Shown here in pieces: positions 1-5,319 of a stretch of DNA of 5,319 nt. The position numbers and the translations under genes are program-made. The number at the start of each line of letters is the position of its first letter. The first letter of the stretch is position 1. Below the pieces are notes generated by a model. That model ran no database searches. It saw only the letters and a program-made list of their open reading frames with translations, and was not told where the DNA came from. This DNA comes from Victivallales bacterium (lineage in GTDB: Bacteria > Verrucomicrobiota > Lentisphaeria > Oligosphaerales > Oligosphaeraceae): contig JAGCTA010000379.1 of assembly GCA_017963875.1 (NCBI GenBank), positions 1-5,319 on the forward strand, read 5' to 3'.

Positions 1-359
1 GAAGCCACCTGCTGGCTGGTTGGATGGATTCTTCGCCAACTCGCCTCCAGAATCACCGCCATGCGTCCTGGCGCCCCGCAGCCAGAAATCACGATCTTTC
101 GACCAGAATCAAGCGCAGCCCTAATCGCACCAACCATCTTGGTGAATGGCTTGTCTGCAAGTGTCTTTTTGACAAGCGGACCCAAAGCGCTGTCGCAAGA
201 CAGCAGCGTATCCGCGCCGTTGGCAGGTGATGTCGCGTAATCTCTATCCAAATGCTCCGTCAATGGATTGGCGTCCTCGCTTGGAAGAAAACCAAGCCTG
301 TACTGCGTCTCGTTTTGCAGGAAATCACGTGCGCGTTCCAGTGCCGATTCATTGCTCAT
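1..359 (-). CDS. SIS-domain sugar-phosphate protein, MurQ/GCKR-like (3' end outside window)
   Basis: Only the first 119 residues are in the window. The segment SEDANPLTEHLDRD (27-40) matches the N-terminal NPxTExID region of MurQ (N-acetylmuramic acid 6-phosphate etherase). ALDSGRKIVISGCGAPGRMAVILEAS, spanning 82-107, is the first strand, glycine-rich phosphate loop and helix of the SIS fold, closest in pattern to the glucokinase regulatory protein (GCKR) group. MurQ cleaves the lactyl ether of MurNAc-6-phosphate; GCKR-type proteins bind sugar phosphates. The usual TSGR of the loop is APGR here. The start at 359 overlaps the M20 stop as ATGA, and AAGGA lies nine bases upstream, so translation is probably coupled. 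Whether it is an etherase, an isomerase or a regulator cannot be told from the fragment. The longer N-terminus before the NP-TE motif suggests the larger GCKR-type proteins rather than the roughly 300-residue MurQ. Confidence 0.8.
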   Translation of the reverse strand, partial: MSNESALERARDFLQNETQYRLGFLPSEDANPLTEHLDRDYATSPANGADTLLSCDSALGPLVKKTLADKPFTKMVGAIRAALDSGRKIVISGCGAPGRMAVILEASWRRIHPTSQQVA

Positions 360-1522
360 TTTTCAAAATCCTTCTTGACCTCATCCCTAAATGCCGCGTC
401 AGTCATGAAACGGATGGCAATCGCCCCCATCACGGCGGCGGCTTTCATTGCGTTTTCGAATCCCATGTCGCTTTTGGCCGCCTGCGCCATCTCCAAAGAA
501 TGACCGGGGAGGTCGTGGTCCGCAATCCCGAAATAGCCGTGGATACCTGGACATTTGTGTGAAAAGTCGCCGAAATCCGATGATCCACGATTATCCCCCA
601 TCCTTGACATGTCTGGTATGAGCCCCTGCTCAATCATCAGTTGACTGAAAAGCGCATTCATCGGCTTGTTCGGCTTGCGTGACATACATGGAACACCCGA
701 CGGTGTAATCGTGTACTCCGTATCAGTCATCATCGCCGCACCCGCGACTATTTTCCTGAATCGGTCCTCCAGGCGGTCTTCCCAGGCGTCATCAATGGAA
801 CGCACGAAGAAATACGCAGACGCATGGTCTGGGATGATGTTCGGTGCCTTTCCGCCATCTTGGACAATGCCGTGGATGCGCGTGAACTCTGGCATCTGCT
901 GACGATAGGCATTGACGCCAGCAAACAGCAGCATGACAGCATCCAGGGCATTTTTGCCATTTGCAGGGTCGCTGGCATGAACGGCCTTCCCCTTGAAATC
1001 CACCGTGAACCTTCGAATTGCCGTTGAACCTGGATCGGGAAGCGAATAACTCCGAGGATGAAGCATCATGACAGCGTCCACGCCATCCAGACAGCCCCGT
1101 CGCAGCATCAGTACCTTGCCGCCGCCCGATTCCTCTGCGGGAGTTCCAAGCAAGATAAGCCTTCCTTTGACATCATGAGTCTGCATTGCACTTCTAGCGG
1201 CAAGGAATCCCGCGATTCCACTGGCACAGATGAGATTATGTCCACAGCCATGGCCAACACCTGGCAGTCCGTCATATTCAGCAGCGATTGCGAAGACGGA
1301 ACCTTCGCCATTTGAATACTCTGTGGAATACGCCGTGTCGATATCAAACGCGGGCGTGGTCACTTCGCAACCATGTCCTTTCAGTAATTCGACCTGCCTA
1401 GCGCATGCAAGATGCTCTTTATAGGCGAGTTCTGGATGTTCCCAAATATAATCAGACAGTTCATGGAGTTCCTGTTTCCAACCTTGGATGCTAGCATTCA
1501 ATTCATTTAAAAATTCACTCAT
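356..1522 (-). CDS. M20-family amidohydrolase (AbgB/PM20D2-like)
   Basis: Dinuclear-metal (usually Zn or Mn) amidohydrolase of 388 residues that cleaves an amide bond of an acylated or amino-acylated small molecule; probably cytoplasmic, as no signal peptide is seen. Motifs in order: HELSDYIWEHPEL (20-32), AEYDGLPGVGHGCGHN (81-96, metal Cys/His), GTPAEESGGGK (126-136, catalytic and metal Glu), MLHP (153-156), dimerization-domain KAVHASDP (179-186) and GKAPNIIPDHA (224-234), RGSSDFGD (312-319) and the late metal-binding GHSLE (340-344). This set resembles the AbgB (p-aminobenzoyl-glutamate hydrolase) and PM20D2 (beta-alanyl-lysine dipeptidase) branch rather than carboxypeptidases. All ligands appear intact. 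The frame is open up to an ATG at 1594 that abuts the lyase stop, but that 24-residue extension looks non-conserved, and the ATG at 1522 has AAGGA seven bases upstream. The stop overlaps the next start by four bases. Natural substrate is unknown; an N-acyl amino sugar or dipeptide is possible given the neighbours. Confidence 0.9.
   Translation of the reverse strand: MSEFLNELNASIQGWKQELHELSDYIWEHPELAYKEHLACARQVELLKGHGCEVTTPAFDIDTAYSTEYSNGEGSVFAIAAEYDGLPGVGHGCGHNLICASGIAGFLAARSAMQTHDVKGRLILLGTPAEESGGGKVLMLRRGCLDGVDAVMMLHPRSYSLPDPGSTAIRRFTVDFKGKAVHASDPANGKNALDAVMLLFAGVNAYRQQMPEFTRIHGIVQDGGKAPNIIPDHASAYFFVRSIDDAWEDRLEDRFRKIVAGAAMMTDTEYTITPSGVPCMSRKPNKPMNALFSQLMIEQGLIPDMSRMGDNRGSSDFGDFSHKCPGIHGYFGIADHDLPGHSLEMAQAAKSDMGFENAMKAAAVMGAIAIRFMTDAAFRDEVKKDFEK
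369..373 (-). promoter_or_regulatory. Ribosome binding site of the SIS gene inside the M20 gene
   Basis: AAGGA (within AAGAAGGA) nine bases before the ATG at 359, lying in the last codons of the M20 gene. Together with the ATGA stop/start overlap it supports translational coupling. Confidence 0.65.
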
Positions 1523-1529
1523 CGTATCT

Positions 1530-1534
1530 TCCTT
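1530..1534 (-). promoter_or_regulatory. Ribosome binding site deciding the M20 gene start
   Basis: AAGGA (within AAAAAGGAAG) seven bases before the ATG at 1522. This is the reason for rejecting the ATG at 1594, which abuts the upstream stop and would have no separate Shine-Dalgarno sequence of this quality. Confidence 0.75.
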
Positions 1535-1594
1535 TTTATGCCATAGTTCCCATCCACACACAGGAATAACACCAAGAATATCTGTGATGCGCAT

Positions 1595-2494
1595 TTAAGA
1601 AAAGTAGCCGACAGATTCGAGTGCCAGGCGAAGTTCTTTGCGTTCCTCTTCGGTCATTTCGCGGGCTGGAGCCAAAGAGACACCAGTCTCATGGCCTTTT
1701 AGTCGGAGAATCTCCTTGACAGCGCGAATTGTGTAGCCTTTTCCATGTTTGATAATCAGTCCTATCATGTGATTGATGCCAGTCTGTTCCTCGCGAGCCT
1801 TTGAGATATCGCCCTTCTGGAATGCCTGGTAAAGTCGGGTAAATCGTTCTGGCATCACATTGTACGTGGTACCGATTCCGCCGTCCGCGCCCATTGTAAG
1901 GCCGCAGATGAGAGATTCATCTGGGCCATTGATGACATTGATATCGCCGCCAGCGAGTTGCTTCAACTGCCACATTTGATAGTAATTCCCCCTCGTGTCC
2001 TTTACACCAATGATATTTGGCACAACGAGCAGTTTTTCGAGCAACGCATTGACATTTGGGAAAGCCGCGCCGACCTGGGCATAGAGGATGAGCGGCAGGC
2101 TAGTTTCGCCCGCGATTCGCTTATAGTATTCCTCAGTTTCCTCCATGCTGTAGTTGAAATACAGCGATGGCAGGACGGAGGAAACGCCCTCAGCACCTGC
2201 GTCAGTCGCATGGCGTGTGAGCGTCAGGACATCTTCGAAATGGAACGCGCCGACTTGAACAATGACCTTCCCGCGGTGACGGTTGGCTGCAATGACCGCC
2301 TCGACCATTTCGCGTCTTTGCTCCATGGATAGGAGGACACCTTCGCCTGTTCCTCCAGTCACATAGAAACCATCAACTCCAGCCGCAAGTTGTTCTTCGA
2401 CAAGTCTCTCCACTGTTTTCACCAATACCCGTCCCCTTGCATCTATAGGCGTTATGAGCGCAGGCATGATACCACGAAAAGATATTTTTGACAT
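1595..2494 (-). CDS. N-acetylneuraminate lyase-like class I aldolase (DapA/NanA superfamily)
   Basis: Schiff-base aldolase with TIM-barrel fold, 299 residues, the usual family length. Expected reaction type: reversible cleavage of a 2-keto-3-deoxy acid to pyruvate plus an aldehyde; for NanA, sialic acid to ManNAc plus pyruvate. Visible features: GGTGE carboxylate loop (47-51), catalytic Tyr138, Schiff-base Lys165 in GVKDTRGNYYQM, and GPDES (190-194) and MGADGGIGTTYN (201-212). These last two match the E. coli NanA segments GYDEI and GADGGIGSTYN, including the Asp-Glu pair that contacts the sugar tail. This favours NanA over DapA. Departures: the usual YN(I/V)P after the active Tyr is YAQV, and the Ser of GSTGE is Gly48. 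The start ATG has AAGGA eight bases upstream. It follows the kinase gene by 90 bp and precedes the M20 gene by 72 bp. Alternative: aldolase for KDG or another ulosonate, given the neighbouring KDG-type kinase. Confidence 0.87.
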   Translation of the reverse strand: MSKISFRGIMPALITPIDARGRVLVKTVERLVEEQLAAGVDGFYVTGGTGEGVLLSMEQRREMVEAVIAANRHRGKVIVQVGAFHFEDVLTLTRHATDAGAEGVSSVLPSLYFNYSMEETEEYYKRIAGETSLPLILYAQVGAAFPNVNALLEKLLVVPNIIGVKDTRGNYYQMWQLKQLAGGDINVINGPDESLICGLTMGADGGIGTTYNVMPERFTRLYQAFQKGDISKAREEQTGINHMIGLIIKHGKGYTIRAVKEILRLKGHETGVSLAPAREMTEEERKELRLALESVGYFS

Positions 2495-2502
2495 CTCTCT
2501 TG

Positions 2503-2507
2503 TCCTT
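2503..2507 (-). promoter_or_regulatory. Ribosome binding site of the lyase gene
   Basis: AAGGA eight bases before the ATG at 2494. It lies just downstream, in the transcript, of the right arm of the inverted repeat at 2517-2589. Confidence 0.65.
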
Positions 2508-2516
2508 CAGTAAAAA

Positions 2517-2589
2517 GTTGATTGAAAACTGGAGAAGAAACGAACGCAGACACTGAACATCCACATGCACAACTGCTGGCACAATCAAC
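2517..2589 (-). repeat. 8-bp perfect inverted repeat around the kinase-lyase junction
   Basis: On the transcript strand, GTTGATTG (2589-2582, overlapping the kinase stop) is perfectly complementary to CAATCAAC (2524-2517), with 57 bases between. One mismatch outside the arms there are three more A-T pairs, and the right arm is followed by a run of five T. This fills most of the only sizeable non-coding gap. It could form a long-loop hairpin just before the lyase ribosome binding site, but an 8-bp match at this distance can also arise by chance. Confidence 0.3.
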
Positions 2590-3676
2590 GTTTGACTCTG
2601 CCAGACGTATTTCCCTTGACAAGTGCAAGCACTTCATCACAGGAAGAATAATTGAAATCGCCTGAAATCGTATGTTTCAACGCCGAAGCCGCCACGGCAA
2701 AGCGAATCTGGAACTGCGGATCACTATCCAAAGTCTCAGCGAATATCAACCCTGCGCAGAAAGAATCGCCGCCACCGAAACGATCTACGATATTGCGGAT
2801 TTCATAGGGGGAGTAGGCTCCGTCGGCAGCAAGTGGCGCGAAAAACGCCTTTTGCGACTTGCAGTCATAGAGCATTCCCCCCCAATTGTTATGATCGGCA
2901 GAAATGGATTCACGGAGTGTAATGGCAATCTTCTTCGCCTTGGGGAATTTTGCCGACAAGGTCGCCGCTACTTCCTGATATCCACTGATATTGAGTTTTC
3001 CCTCTTCGATTTCCGTATTGGAAGCGCGAATGCCAAAGACATCCGACGCATCCTCTTCATTGCCGACAATGATATCAGCCAATGCGGCAATCGGTTCCAT
3101 GCAACGCGCAGCCAACTCATTTTTGCTTGTGCCTGGTTCCCAATTCCAAAGTTTCTTGCGGTAATTGAGATCCACCGACAACGTAATTCCCTTGGCTGAG
3201 GCCGCCTGTGCAATCGCAAGCGTTGACTCAAACGCATTCTTTGTCAGTGCTGGTGTAATTCCAGTCAAATGCAAATGCCCTACGCCATCCAGCATTGAAT
3301 CAAAATCATAATCCGCAGGAGCCATCTGCGAAATTGTTGACCCCTCGCGATCATAGACGACATTCGAACCACGCATATTCGAGCCATGCTCCGCATAATA
3401 CACTCCCATGCGCCCCTTTTTGCTGAAAGCAATCTTCGAGGCATCCACACCCAATCCAGTTATATTCGCTGCAAACGCACGCGCAATGGGGTTTTCAGGC
3501 AATGCGGTCAAATAGCGTGAACGTCCCCCGAGCATGGCAATTGAAACGCAGACATTCGCTTCGCCGCCACCATACGTCGCTTCAAGTTGCCCTGGCAGAA
3601 CCTGTGAAAAACGTTTTTTCCCCGCAGGGCAAAGACGCACCATGACCTCGCCAAAACCTGCAAACATTTTTTCCAT
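2585..3676 (-). CDS. PfkB-family sugar kinase, 2-keto-3-deoxygluconate kinase-like
   Basis: ATP-dependent ribokinase-fold kinase, 363 residues from the chosen ATG. The substrate-side motif YGGGEANV is at 35-42. Segments typical of KDG kinases follow: LPENPIARAF (59-68), VVYDREGSTIS (106-116), HLTGITPAL (136-144), VDLNYRKKLW (168-177) and GNEEDASDVFGI (205-216). The PfkB signature DRFGGGDSFCAGL (298-310) contains the GGGD anion hole and the catalytic-base Asp304. The end ALKHTISGDFNYSS is also typical of this subgroup. KdgK phosphorylates 2-keto-3-deoxygluconate to KDPG; related enzymes act on other sugars, so the exact substrate is open. The protein is slightly longer than typical KdgK (about 310-340), with extra sequence around 217-235. 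An in-frame ATG at 3691 has no ribosome binding site, whereas 3676 has GAGGA eight bases upstream. It sits 19 bp after tatD and 90 bp before the lyase gene, suggesting a role in the same catabolic route as the lyase. Confidence 0.88.
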   Translation of the reverse strand: MEKMFAGFGEVMVRLCPAGKKRFSQVLPGQLEATYGGGEANVCVSIAMLGGRSRYLTALPENPIARAFAANITGLGVDASKIAFSKKGRMGVYYAEHGSNMRGSNVVYDREGSTISQMAPADYDFDSMLDGVGHLHLTGITPALTKNAFESTLAIAQAASAKGITLSVDLNYRKKLWNWEPGTSKNELAARCMEPIAALADIIVGNEEDASDVFGIRASNTEIEEGKLNISGYQEVAATLSAKFPKAKKIAITLRESISADHNNWGGMLYDCKSQKAFFAPLAADGAYSPYEIRNIVDRFGGGDSFCAGLIFAETLDSDPQFQIRFAVAASALKHTISGDFNYSSCDEVLALVKGNTSGRVKR

Positions 3677-3684
3677 CGTTGTGT

Positions 3685-3689
3685 TCCTC
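3685..3689 (-). promoter_or_regulatory. Ribosome binding site deciding the kinase start
   Basis: GAGGA eight bases before the ATG at 3676. The earlier in-frame ATG at 3691 has only AT-rich sequence upstream and lies against this site, so it is unlikely to be used. Confidence 0.7.
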
Positions 3690-3695
3690 ATTTAT

Positions 3696-4454
3696 TTATG
3701 ATTCTGTTAGATTAAAAAAGCGCAAAGCGTTTTCCGTTGTAATACGCTGTATTTCCTGAACCGTCATTCCTTTCTCCTCCGCGACTCGCTGGCCGATTAT
3801 CGGAATAAAGGCTGGGCAGTTTCTTTGTCCACGATAAGGCTTGGGAGCCAGGTAAGGTGAATCGGTCTCCAAAAGCAATCGTTCCAAGGGAATATGAGCA
3901 AGAGACTCGCGAATGTTATCCGCTTTGTTGAAAGTCACCATTCCATTAACGGACACCATGGCACCCAGTTCCAGCCACAAATCGACTTCGCGAGGCGTAT
4001 CGGCAAAACTGTGGATCAAGACCTTCACTCCTGGTTCCATATTCGATTTTATGATTCTGTAGCAGTCTTCAAAAGCGTCTCGGCAATGAATGACTGCTGG
4101 CAACGCAAGTTCTTGAGCCAACGCTAAGAAGACCTCTAAAACCCGTTGTTGCGCATCATGCGAAGACAAATCATAATGATAGTCCAAACCGATTTCCCCA
4201 ACAGCAATCGCGCCAGGCACGGACAACCATTCGCGAAATGGCTGCGTATCCACAAAACTGTCCGCCACATGCGGATGAAGACCCGCCGCCACATAGACGC
4301 CCTTCTCTGGCGAGGCCAACGCCACGGTTCGTGGACAATCCTCATAGGACGTCCCAAGAACAAGAAACCGTCTCACATCCACTGCACGCGCATCAGCAAA
4401 CACTTTTTCAGCATCGTCTTCTTCATCAAGATGGAAGTGAGTATCAAACCACAT
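3696..4454 (-). CDS. tatD: TatD-family metal-dependent hydrolase (DNase)
   Basis: Cytoplasmic TIM-barrel metal hydrolase of the TatD/YcfH/YjjV family, whose known members are Mg-dependent DNases; D-aminoacyl-tRNA deacylase activity has also been reported for the family. From the chosen ATG the protein has 252 residues, the normal family length. Visible motifs in order: DTHFHLD (residues 4-10, the HxH metal pair), GLHPH (58-62), GEIGLDYHYD (86-95, metal-bridging Glu), VIHCRDAF (121-128), IHSFADT (147-153), ETDSPYLAP (196-204, metal Asp) and RGQRN (208-212). It ends with the conserved TTENALRFF segment. All expected metal ligands are present. The frame is open to a TTG at 4478, immediately after the upstream stop, but the ATG at 4454 places the DTHxH motif at the usual distance from the N-terminus and has GGAG nine bases upstream. 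It probably shares a transcript with the foldase gene. Specific subfamily (TatD, YcfH or YjjV) is not resolved. Confidence 0.94.
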   Translation of the reverse strand: MWFDTHFHLDEEDDAEKVFADARAVDVRRFLVLGTSYEDCPRTVALASPEKGVYVAAGLHPHVADSFVDTQPFREWLSVPGAIAVGEIGLDYHYDLSSHDAQQRVLEVFLALAQELALPAVIHCRDAFEDCYRIIKSNMEPGVKVLIHSFADTPREVDLWLELGAMVSVNGMVTFNKADNIRESLAHIPLERLLLETDSPYLAPKPYRGQRNCPAFIPIIGQRVAEEKGMTVQEIQRITTENALRFFNLTES

Positions 4455-4463
4455 ATCGCCCTG

Positions 4464-4467
4464 CTCC
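4464..4467 (-). promoter_or_regulatory. Ribosome binding site deciding the tatD start
   Basis: GGAG nine bases before the ATG at 4454. The alternative TTG at 4478 directly follows the upstream TGA. The ATG is preferred because the DTHFH motif then begins at residue 4, as is usual in the family. Confidence 0.6.
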
Positions 4468-4478
4468 GTCTTCTTCAA

Positions 4479-5319
4479 TCAGCGAAACAGTTTGACTGGA
4501 TACTTCATGTGCAATTCACGGATATAATCCTTGTAGCGTTTGTTTTCCTCCTCACGTGCAAGTCTATCCTTTAATGTCTTATGAAGTTCAGCATTCAATT
4601 GCGGCACGCCACCGCCGTTGACTTCAATCAGTTTGACGAAATAATAGTTGTCTCCGATTTTAACTGGCTGCGCTAAAATCTCCCCCGCTTTTAAATCCTT
4701 GATAGCGTTCTTGATTAGTTCGTGCGGGGAGTCAATCCAGCCCTGATCGCCGCCATTTTCCGCATTGGCGCCTTCTGAATACTCCCGCACCAAAGCCGCA
4801 AAGTCAACGCCAGAAGCCGATAGTTTCTTTTTCAATTCCGCAATCGCATCCTCCAGATGCTCCGCAAATTTTCCAGCCCCTCGAATCAACAGCACGGCAA
4901 AATGGTATTTGGGAGGCTTGACCATTTCATATTTGTGCTCATTGTAATATTTCTCAACCGCCGTATCTGGAATGCTGATGCCGTTTTTGACACGGTTCCG
5001 CAACAGCAGTTCGATGGCTATGTCCCTCTGGACATTTTCGCGGTATTCCTTCATTGTCATGCCCTGTTTATAGAGGTTGTCCTCAAACAGCAGTTCATCG
5101 CCGCCTGCCATCGTGGAAATGGCGGTATCAATCCGCTCTTGAATATATGTAGCGGGGACCTGCGCCTTAAGATTGACAAAGTCCATATATACAAGTTCAC
5201 GGTTAATCATGGACTCCAATGCCATTTCAAACAACTTCTCCTTGTTTGCCTTCAATTCCTCCCCCTGATATGCCTCTTCCAATCTTTCAAATTCTGCCTT
5301 TGCAGTCTTTTGGACATCC
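4479..5319 (-). CDS. SurA/PpiC-type peptidyl-prolyl isomerase (5' end outside window)
   Basis: The open frame runs to the window edge, so the start and any signal peptide are missing; 279 residues and the stop are visible. The visible N-terminal half is helical and SurA_N-like, with a typical LESMINRELVYMDF segment at visible residues 33-46. A parvulin rotamase domain follows at about 135-233. It begins at PPKYHFAVLLIR, has the family core YSEGANAENGGDQGWID (180-195) and ends with LKAGEILAQPVKIGDNYYFVKLIEV spread over 209-233. The C-terminal tail (about 240-279) is charged and helical. Known members are periplasmic chaperones or foldases for secreted and outer-membrane proteins. The second histidine of the parvulin active site (GYHIIKV type) appears to be Tyr226 here, so catalysis may be weak and the chaperone role dominant. 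It lies directly upstream of tatD with a 24 bp gap. Family assignment is secure; orthology to SurA itself, rather than PrsA/PpiD relatives, is not certain. Confidence 0.9.
   Translation of the reverse strand, partial: DVQKTAKAEFERLEEAYQGEELKANKEKLFEMALESMINRELVYMDFVNLKAQVPATYIQERIDTAISTMAGGDELLFEDNLYKQGMTMKEYRENVQRDIAIELLLRNRVKNGISIPDTAVEKYYNEHKYEMVKPPKYHFAVLLIRGAGKFAEHLEDAIAELKKKLSASGVDFAALVREYSEGANAENGGDQGWIDSPHELIKNAIKDLKAGEILAQPVKIGDNYYFVKLIEVNGGGVPQLNAELHKTLKDRLAREEENKRYKDYIRELHMKYPVKLFR

Noticed and set aside
227..562. 111-codon open frame on the plus strand
   Set aside because: It is antisense to the junction of the M20 and SIS genes, both clearly coding on the minus strand.
1559..1586. 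Short CACAG/CTGTG inverted repeat in the lyase-M20 gap
   Set aside because: Five base pairs with an 18-base loop and no T run; expected by chance.
1523..1594. N-terminal extension of the M20 protein starting at the ATG that abuts the lyase stop
   Set aside because: The 24 extra residues do not resemble the family N-terminus, and a strong ribosome binding site sits just before the internal ATG at 1522.
2672..3199. 175-codon open frame on the plus strand
   Set aside because: It is antisense to the kinase gene, whose motifs are intact; the product shows no recognisable family pattern.
3702..3725. Terminator-like AAAA-CGC-TTT-GCG-C-TTTT hairpin with a T run near the tatD end
   Set aside because: The stem is only three G-C pairs plus A-T pairs, and the bases are explained by the conserved coding segment NALRFF of TatD.

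Overview
All six genes in this window lie on the minus strand and are tightly packed. The largest gap is about 90 bp, and no plus-strand gene, RNA gene, mobile element or CRISPR array is supported. Read in the direction of transcription (high to low coordinates), the order is: the 3' part of a SurA/PpiC-type peptidyl-prolyl isomerase, a TatD-family metal-dependent hydrolase, a PfkB sugar kinase of the 2-keto-3-deoxygluconate kinase type, an N-acetylneuraminate-lyase-like class I aldolase, an M20 amidohydrolase of the AbgB/PM20D2 type, and the 5' part of a SIS-domain protein related to MurQ and the glucokinase regulatory protein.

The organism is most likely a diderm bacterium, because the SurA-type protein normally works on outer-membrane proteins in the periplasm. 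Base composition is moderate (roughly half G+C by eye). The mix of a GCKR/MurQ-like SIS protein with sugar-acid catabolism would suit a carbohydrate-degrading gut or environmental lineage such as the PVC group or Bacteroidota. That placement is a low-confidence guess; no marker gene in the window fixes the taxonomy.

The region from about 5319 to 3696 is housekeeping (envelope protein folding; nuclease/deacylase). The region from about 3676 to 1 looks like a catabolic operon for a keto-sugar acid, possibly sialic acid or a relative. The lyase would split a 2-keto-3-deoxy acid to pyruvate plus an aldose or amino sugar. The kinase would phosphorylate a sugar acid or sugar. The M20 enzyme would remove an acyl or amino-acyl group from an amide, and the SIS protein would act on, or sense, a sugar phosphate. 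The last two genes overlap by four bases (ATGA), so they are probably translationally coupled. NanE, NanK, a transporter and a regulator are not in the window, so the pathway assignment is inference.

Start codons were chosen by Shine-Dalgarno position. For tatD, the kinase and the M20 gene, the longest open frame overextends the N-terminus, and an internal ATG with a well-placed ribosome binding site is preferred.
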